DNA of 64,000 bases from the NCBI GenBank assembly GCA_963995505.1, contig OZ023198.1, positions 10,097,141 to 10,161,140 on the forward strand, written 5' to 3'. Below the pieces are notes generated by a model, which saw nothing but the letters and a program-made list of their open reading frames with translations, was not told the origin of the DNA and ran no database searches. Origin of the DNA: Hypericum androsaemum. Lineage: Eukaryota > Streptophyta > Magnoliopsida > Malpighiales > Hypericaceae. Shown in pieces: positions 57,082-64,000 of the stretch. Every line of letters begins with the position of its first letter. Position 1 is the stretch's first letter. The position numbers and the translations under genes are program-made.

Positions 57082-58435
57082 TAAATCTTCTAAATTTCAC
57101 AAAGAAAATAATTTAGTTTTCTAATCAATTACTAAAATTTTTATTCGTATTTTTTTGGCAAGCAACACAATAAATCTTTGTATGGCTCGCTGGAAGAGAA
57201 ATAGTATAGCAGATTGGTAAGCACCTAAACGACGCTTTTATATCTCTTTTATGATCGCAGTAATAGTAATGAATTAATTATGTTTATTTTTAATTTTCAT
57301 AAAATATGTTATAAATAATGGTAAAACGTGTCACTGTTTTGACTACGTGGTTATATTTTTCTTTGTATTTCTATTTTTTCATAAATTATTTAGCACTATC
57401 ACGTTATAAGATTTTTTTCTTTTTGATTCTTTAGCTTTTCTCCGCAATAAGATTACATCGAGGGAGAGAACATTCTTAATATATCTAGCGTATAGAATAC
57501 TAAATAATCCTATTTGGACGAAAAAAAAACTCTATTTTAGATAAAAGGTAACTTACTTACTCAAAATCAGTCTCATTCAAACATCAAAGGTAATTTTTTT
57601 CATCAAATGAAAAAAATCCAAGGCAAGCTGTTAATCTCATTTCCAAATATAAAGAGGTTTTATTTAGTTTCAGGTAAGATAATTATATTGGGTCATAACT
57701 TTAGTTTATATTATAACGACAAGCTTTTAATTGACAAACTTTAATTGCATACTATATAAATCTCTCCAAAAGAGTACACACTATATAAATGACAAGCTTT
57801 ATAAGGACATGCTATATAAATCTCTCCAAAAGAGTACATACTATATAAATCTCTACAAAAAAGATTTTAATTAACTTTATAAGGATAAGCTTTTAATTAC
57901 ATACTATATAATTCTCTCCAGAAGAGTACATATTATATGAAGGAAAAAGTCAAAAATCAAGATTTTGTCTTGCTCAAATAATTAGTTAGACATTTAGCCG
58001 AACGGTACAATGCACAGAGAATTTGGCGAATGTATATAGTTCAATCATTCACAATGTAAATTGGCATAGAAATTTACTTATACAAAAATAATTAGTCAAC
58101 TAACACATCCAATAGTACATTTGGTTTAGATATTTTTTTTAATGATTGAAATATTTTATCCTAATTCGATGGATGTACTTCTAATACAAGGTATCTTCGA
58201 CGCACTTATCCTCAAATTTTCGCCCCAACATTTTCTTCGTCGGAATAACTTAAGTGCTCAACGACAACAAACTGAACCCATAAAAATACCATATTCTAAC
58301 AAGTTTGAAAAAAACAACTACGGGTTTAATTGTTGATTACTATTGTAAGAATTGAGGAACTAAAGTGATAATTTCCTAAAGTTTAAAGGAGCAATTGACA
58401 CGTCTTAACAAAATTGGGGGACAAAAAGTAATTTT
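57082..58435. other. AT-rich spacer with a short tandem repeat
   Basis: At about 57745-57935 a ~30-bp unit (catactatataaatctctccaaaagagta) recurs five or so times, mixed with an aagctttataaggac word. No gene is seen. The start of this stretch is the probable promoter side of the unrecognised minus-strand gene. Confidence 0.45.
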
Positions 58436-59708
58436 CTACAAACCCTAACTCGGTTAGGATAACTAGGGCAGATTAGGGTTTTTAGGCCCGAAAACCAAGT
58501 TAAATAGGCTCTTAGGCTGCCCATTCTGACAGAGAGATAATAGCCACGAATTTCTTTTCTCTGTAAAGGCGAGGAGCAAAATCTGACTCGGTAGGAGGTG
58601 CTAGAAGGAGACAAAACCATCCGAGAATCACCGCACAAGAAGGGTAAGCTATTAACTCTGTCTCTCTTCTTGAATTCGAGTAATTTTTGTACCAAGTCAT
58701 GTGTTCTATTTTCCAAAAAGGTGGAGAGGGCGAACTTACGGGATTTCGGAAGGATTGTTGGAAGTTTAAGAATCTAAGAGCAATGTCAGGTAAGTAAAAT
58801 TTGCTGTTACCTCGTAGATCGAGGATTTTAGACAACCTGAGATAGATCGTGTTAGGTCTAAAATACGTATGACTTTAGATTAGATCTGAATCAAATTTCA
58901 TATTGCCCTCTTCGGCATTCATCCGCGTTGTGTTCCAATTTGTGAAGTTTTCGAATTTGTGAAGTGTTCAGATTTGTGAAGTTTTCTGATTTGGTATTGA
59001 TATGGATCCGTATTGATAATGATCGAATTCTGTATGAGAAGCATTCTGATTATGATGAGCTCGATGTGCATATGTTTTGTTACGTTCTGTTTCTGAGTGG
59101 CGGAATTAATTCTGCACCTTTCTGGGCCCTATAGTTCGTACGCATCATTACAAAGGGGCTACCGGGTAACCTTAGGTGCGTGTGATTAAATGGATAGGGA
59201 GTGAAGAAATTATCTGGGCTTGTGGGGATACCCTTCTATCTTTTGGGCCCGCGACGCAGGAATGGAAGGGTACTTTCTGGGCTCCACGAGAATTCCGTCA
59301 CGGATATGTTAGGTTCCGGAGTCTGTGTATGTTAGTCGGTTAGGGGATACTTTCTGTTTTACAAAGTTATTTGGTGTACTTATGCTTGTATTGTTTTCGC
59401 TGTGAATTATATTATTTTCGTTCTACTTACTGAGTTAATCAACTCACCTTAGTCATGTGTGTTTCAGATATTTCAGCTGAGGCTCGGGATCAGGAGTAAA
59501 GGATTCGACTTGCATACATCATCACTATTTTCTTTGCAAAATAAAAGTGGTTGATTTTCTGACTGCACGTATTTGGATTTAATGATAATTCATTGTTTTA
59601 TAATTAATGAGTACTTCAGATATTAGATTTTAATATTTAATAAAGTCTGATGCCTAACGAGGTATTTTAAACCTCGGGCATTGTCACTTCTATTTTCTAG
59701 TCGTGACA
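58436..59708 (+). mobile_element. Ty3/gypsy-type 5' LTR
   Basis: The right border is set by the end GTGACA and, five bases later, a primer site TGGTATCAGAGC at 59714-59725, complementary to initiator Met-tRNA. Upstream the sequence is non-coding with LTR character, including an ggctcgggatcaggag segment near 59480 and a-t-rich 3' part. The left border is a guess. The gag remnant that follows on the same strand supports the assignment. Confidence 0.6.
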
Positions 59709-59713
59709 AATTA

Positions 59714-59725
59714 TGGTATCAGAGC
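59714..59725 (+). other. Retroelement primer-binding site (Met-tRNA type)
   Basis: TGGTATCAGAGC, a perfect copy of the most common plant retroelement primer site, shortly after the LTR end. Confidence 0.8.
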
Positions 59726-61060
59726 AAAAATATAATTTTTTTTGAAAACTGCACAGATTTGTGTCATGCATAGCATCGCATTGAGAGGATAGGCGGGTCA
59801 AAAATGGGTTCTAATAGGCATTGCATAATACTGTTTGAAACTGCACAGATTTATTATTTTCGAAAATTTTGCCCAAAAATAGCTAGTGGTAAAAGAAGGG
59901 TGCAAATCATTGTGAAACCATGGTTTTTGGTGTCAAAATTTTGTGAATTTAGTGACTAAAACTACCAAAACTTTAAAAACTGTAACTTTTGACTCGCTTA
60001 ATAGTCACCTAAGGTGATCTCTCATCAATAAGTTTCTACTCAACTAGTTAAATGGTCTGTTAATCCTAACCCCTCTCGGCGATTAACATTAACCATGTTC
60101 ATAATCAAAGTGATCAAATGAGATTAAGCATTAAGCTCATTAACTAGTACACATACCTAGACATATTAACCCTCTAAACTATTGGCTAAGTAAGTGCCAT
60201 CAAGGCACCAAACTCACTAATCAACTACTCACACATATTCACAAAGTAACATAACACATCCATTGAACAAAGCAAGCAAAGCATAAACATAAAAGAGAAA
60301 GATAAAGAAAGCTCAAGATGATCTTCAAGCTTCCAAAAGTTCTCCTTCAAGTTCTCTACACAAGCTTTAACAATGGAAAGCTAAAGTTTTCTCCACAAAG
60401 ATGGAAGATGAGAGTAGGTGAGTATTTTTAGCAAAATCTCTAAAAGTCTAAGGCTAAAAGTTGGCTTCCAAAATAAGCCAAGAAAGCTATTTATACAAGT
60501 TTTTTTTTGCTTAGGAAGTGCCAGCCACGAAATTCACTATTCATGCCCAAAAATGGGCCCAAAACAAATCCTAAAATTCGGCCCACTCGTCAGATTTGTT
60601 GGCAGATTCAAAGGTCAACTTTGGACGCAATTTTCTTCCTACTTGGACTCAGAATTTGAAGAAGCCTAAGAAGACAAAATTGTAGCTCTGGATGTCTTCT
60701 TTCCAGCGCCACTTGCTTGCCTCCATTGGACTTCAGATGAGAAAGTTATCGGCATTTGAGTCACAAGGGGTCAGTTTTGCTCCACGCTTTCTTGGGTCTC
60801 ATAAAACGCCAATTATCCCGGCTGATCCGATCGCCTATGACATGCTCCAAAGTGCACCAATATCCTCCTCGCATCACCACATAGTCTCCTAGTAATAAAC
60901 ATGAACGAAATGTAATAAAAATTACAAGAACTACACTAAAACGTTCAAAGCACAATATATAACAATACAACGATACATAACACACAAAAACACTAGAAAC
61001 AATAGAAAATTGACACTAAAACATACATGGATGATAGAGTATTTCCACACTCATCAAATG
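59726..61060. other. Insertion-like block between the primer site and gag
   Basis: It has no gag features. On the minus strand, words such as aactttctcatctgaagtcc followed by a tggaaagaagacatc segment resemble the ataactttctattc ... tcgttggaaag segment in the LTR-like block at 62560-63922. A minus-oriented LTR of that second family may have landed here, between the gypsy leader and its gag. Confidence 0.4.
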
Positions 61061-61099
61061 CGTAAGTTACCAATGCATGAGCGGCCATCACTGATGCAC

Positions 61100-62340
61100 C
61101 TGCCGCCACTGATGTACCCTCTGCCACCAATGCGCCTGCTGACTTAAATGTGCCTGCTGACTCAAATGCACATGCCGAGTTGGATGCGCAATCTGCCACC
61201 AATGTGCATGTTAATGTCAATGGCTTGGCTGCTCCTGGTCTGAACCCAGCAGGGTTAAACACCGAGGGGGCACTTTTGCAGATTCTGACCCTATTAGCTC
61301 AGCAATACCAGCCGGCAGCTGCGGTCATACCACAGCTTGTACCTGTACCCCAACCCATCGTAGGGGGTTATCAGAAATTCCTGAGAGTTAAACCACCCAC
61401 TTTTGATGGTTCAGAAGACCCAATACAGGTAGAAGATTGGGTGATTGGGATGGAAAAGGCCTTTGATATCGCTCACACCCAGCCCACAGAGAAAGTGAAG
61501 TATGCTGCTTATATGCTCAAAGGCGATGCTCGAAGGTGGTGGAAAACTCAGGATAGGACCCACCGGGATAAGAGGGCAGACGAGACAACGAAAGTAGAAA
61601 TGTATGGCTGGCAGAATTCCTGAGAGACTTTAGGGGTAACTTCATTTCACCGGCTAAAAAGAGAGAAGGCTCGAGAATTTGACCAGTTAGTGCAGGAAAA
61701 TATGACTGTGTCGGAATACGACAGAGAATTTTTTAGGCTTTCAATCTTCAAGTCGGTGGCTGCTCTCGATGAAGATACTCGAGCTAGGAAATTCGAGGAT
61801 GGGCTCGCAGACGATATCAGAAAGCTGGTGGTACCTTTTCTTTTGCCCTCCTATTTGGAGGTACTCCATAGGGCGCTGGTAATCGAACAGAATCTGAACC
61901 TATGCCAAAAGAAGGTAGAGAAGGAGACAGCAAAGAGGAAAGGGGGACCTGATGTAGGGAATCAGTATACTGAACCAACCAAAAGACCCTACCACCCACC
62001 CCCTGCTACATGGGCGCGTACGGGCCACAATCAGGATCAGTACAGGTGAATAGCATGTTATTTCAAGTAATTTGAATATATGGACTTTAAATTGGGAGTA
62101 TAACATGTATTCATTTTAGGTGGATTACTGGAGCATACTTTAAGTGTGAGAAGATGGGACACCAGCTGGCAAACTGTCCTGAGATACGTGTACGGGGCCC
62201 AACAGCGATAAACTCTAATGACCGCACCACAGCTCCTACAGGAGGGAACCCGCCACCAAGAGCTACGGCACATGTGTACGCACTCAACCAGATAGAAGCT
62301 GGGCAGCGGGGAGATGTAGTAACAGGTAAATCCTTATTTG
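61100..62340 (+). pseudogene. Ty3/gypsy gag, frameshifted, zinc knuckle damaged
   Basis: The open part (61150-61623) has an Ala-rich N-terminus followed by the Retrotrans_gag domain: KPPTFDGSEDPIQVEDWV, KVKYAAYMLKGDARRWW. The frame breaks near 61600 and resumes at 61690-62049 with EFDQLVQENMTVSEYDREFF, typical of the same domain's second half, then stops again. At about 62130 a knuckle FKCEKMGHQLANC lies in a third frame; its first cysteine is replaced by tyrosine, so the CCHC motif is broken. No protease or polymerase follows before the next element begins near 62560. Confidence 0.88.
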
Positions 62341-62559
62341 GTAAATTATTTGTGTGATGAGTGTGTAAACGCTCATGATTTGTCATATGTGTCTTACGTG
62401 TTTAGTCATAATTTAAGTTATTTTTATCATGTCATGTCATGTCTTATGATCGTTTTAGTATATTTATGTTCGAGAATAGATTTCTACCCATTGTCATATT
62501 TTGTGATAGGAAATGCAGCTCAATGAAGGCCATTGAACAGGCGATTTCAAGAGACTATA

Positions 62560-63922
62560 TTGCAAGTGCCATAACTTTCTATTCAAGCATCGGATTATAA
62601 CGAATGAGATATCGTTGGAAAGCTGAAAGAGATATCTACATTTTATTTTTTATAGTCAAAGCCAAATTCATAGCAAAAGAGGATCAAAAATAAAAAATAC
62701 GAAGATTCGATGAAGCTGTGCAGCCCAACTAGCGACGAGGAGTTAACTAGCGGCCGCCAGTGAAATTGGAAGGCCTCCCCATCACTAATGAACTAGCGAC
62801 CGCTAGTAAGGGGACCGAGAATGTTTGTTGAAGACCCAACTAGCGGCCGCACGTTCATTAGCGGCCGCCAGTTGTCCGAAGTCGAGACTTTCCAGACTTC
62901 CTAATTTGCTAGGAATTTGATTCGTTTCCTATTTATTCGACTCTGTTATGGGCCAAATAACATAAATATATTATTATTTGGCTATTTAAACTTCTAATTT
63001 AGATTAACCTCGTCTAGGTTTTCCTAATTTTGTATTAGATTCGTGGCTATATATAAGCCTTAGGGAGACAACCGGGAGGCAGACAATTCACGGGAGAATT
63101 GAGAACAGCCTTTAGAGCTTAATAAAGGGGCGATTGCAGTTAGCACGGGGAGAGGATTGGCAAAGCTTGATCATCATGACTAAGCTTTTTATATCTCTAC
63201 CTTTATGTTAATTGCTATCATATTTTTTATTAATCTATTGTGCTTTGTTAACATACTTAGCGCGTAGTTCTCTTGTGAGTACGATGCCCTAATTATGTGA
63301 TTACTCGTCTATGTTAGCTATGGTTTGATTATCTTTCGTAGTAGTTGTCAATTGATGATCTTAATGCTTAATCTAATTTGATCACTTAGATTATGATGTT
63401 TAGTTGATGATATTGGACCAGAAGGCATTAGAATCAACGGAAGAGTCAATTGACATGTCTTAAGGTATTAATGAGGAATCTTGATACTAAGGGATAACCC
63501 GCTAGGAGTTAACTTCATAATTGAGTTTAGCTTAGTTCTTGGTCTAATTAATGAGCGAAAGTATTGATTAGTAATCATGAACTACTCTAGCTTAGTTTTA
63601 TCATCCTAATGAGCGGAAGCGTTAGGGAGATGCACTAGAAAACTCCAGGTACTAGTTAGAACGTCATAAAAACCATAGTCTCGACATAGATGGGTAGTCC
63701 ATAAGGGTATCGTGCTCGTTTATCTCCATTAATTTACAACTCGTCTTTTATTTGTATTTTCGATCTAGTTTTATTTACTTTACAATCTTTACAATCTATC
63801 AATTTTCCCGCTTCACATAATTATTTGCCTTGATTTAATGTTCAACCCTCAGTTCTAAGAACCTTACTTACCACTATACTATTTGCTTGTGCGTTTAATT
63901 GTGAACAATTTTGCGTACATCA
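62560..63922 (+). mobile_element. LTR-like block of a second gypsy element, primer site at its right end
   Basis: The block ends gcgtacatcaac, followed by TTGGCGCTGTCGTC at 63925-63938, close to the TTGGCGCCGTTGCC primer site (Asp-tRNA type) typical of Athila/Tat gypsy elements. Inside are a TATA-like tatatataagcc near 63047 and a typical late LTR part with gatgaactaat-like words. The body of this element would continue past the window end. Confidence 0.55.
62745..62880 (+). repeat. Short repeats around a GCGGCCGC word
   Basis: The word aactagcggccgccagt and its variants (actagcgaccgctagt, cattagcggccgccagtt) occur at least four times in 130 bases, partly as inverted copies, inside the LTR-like block. 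They form a GC-rich island in AT-rich surroundings. Confidence 0.7.
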
Positions 63923-64000
63923 ACTTGGCGCTGTCGTCATAGAACTGAGATTTTAGGACATAAACTCAATATCAATTGGTTTTGTGTGGCAAACTTGCTG

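Noticed and set aside
58405..58835. Minus-strand frames of 103-107 residues
   Set aside because: They lie inside the LTR-like block next to a primer site and have no recognised domain.

Overview
The window is nuclear DNA from a dicot-type flowering plant. The evidence is GT-AG split genes with plant-only families, TA-rich spacers, plant retroelement primer-binding sites and a plastid-derived tRNA fragment. I cannot name the species from the sequence alone. I reconstructed gene models by hand from splice sites and reading-frame phase.

Layout. 1-17.8 kb is a transposon graveyard: a broken Ty1/copia element (minus), a large LTR-like block, a plastid trnL(CAA) relic, a complete-ended but dead hAT element with 8-bp target duplication, two copies of a short Mutator-like (MULE) non-autonomous family, two LINE remnants and several minisatellites. 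17.8-27.9 kb is a cluster of PIN-type auxin efflux carrier genes: two apparently intact copies (493 and 445 aa), one frameshifted copy between them, and an inverted relic after them. The copies differ by presence or absence of precise introns. 28.3-32.9 kb (minus) is a 930-aa PHD-finger protein whose C-terminus resembles that of the CHD3 remodeller CHR4/PKR1 but which has no ATPase domain. 38.1-42.6 kb (plus) is a complete 14-exon UGT80A2-type sterol glucosyltransferase. It lies tail-to-tail with a complete 16-exon CYP97A3 carotenoid hydroxylase (43.2-49.0 kb, minus), whose first intron is filled by a ~197-bp tandem array seeded from its own exon 1/intron 1 junction. 51.2-57.1 kb (minus) is an unrecognised six-exon gene of 226 aa, with a short copia-type LTR element and an inverted pair of 5S-rRNA-like (Cassandra-type) LTRs inside its 4.6-kb first intron. 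58.4-64 kb is Ty3/gypsy LTR and gag debris.

How the genes relate. The complete genes are ordinary single-copy plant functions (sterol glucosylation, xanthophyll synthesis, chromatin) with no operon-like logic. The PIN copies are one tandemly duplicated family sharing upstream sequence. I found no undescribed multi-gene system. The most unusual signals are the intron turnover among PIN paralogs, the self-derived intron array in CYP97A3, the five-copy MULE family with its internal repeats, and the Cassandra-like inverted repeat.
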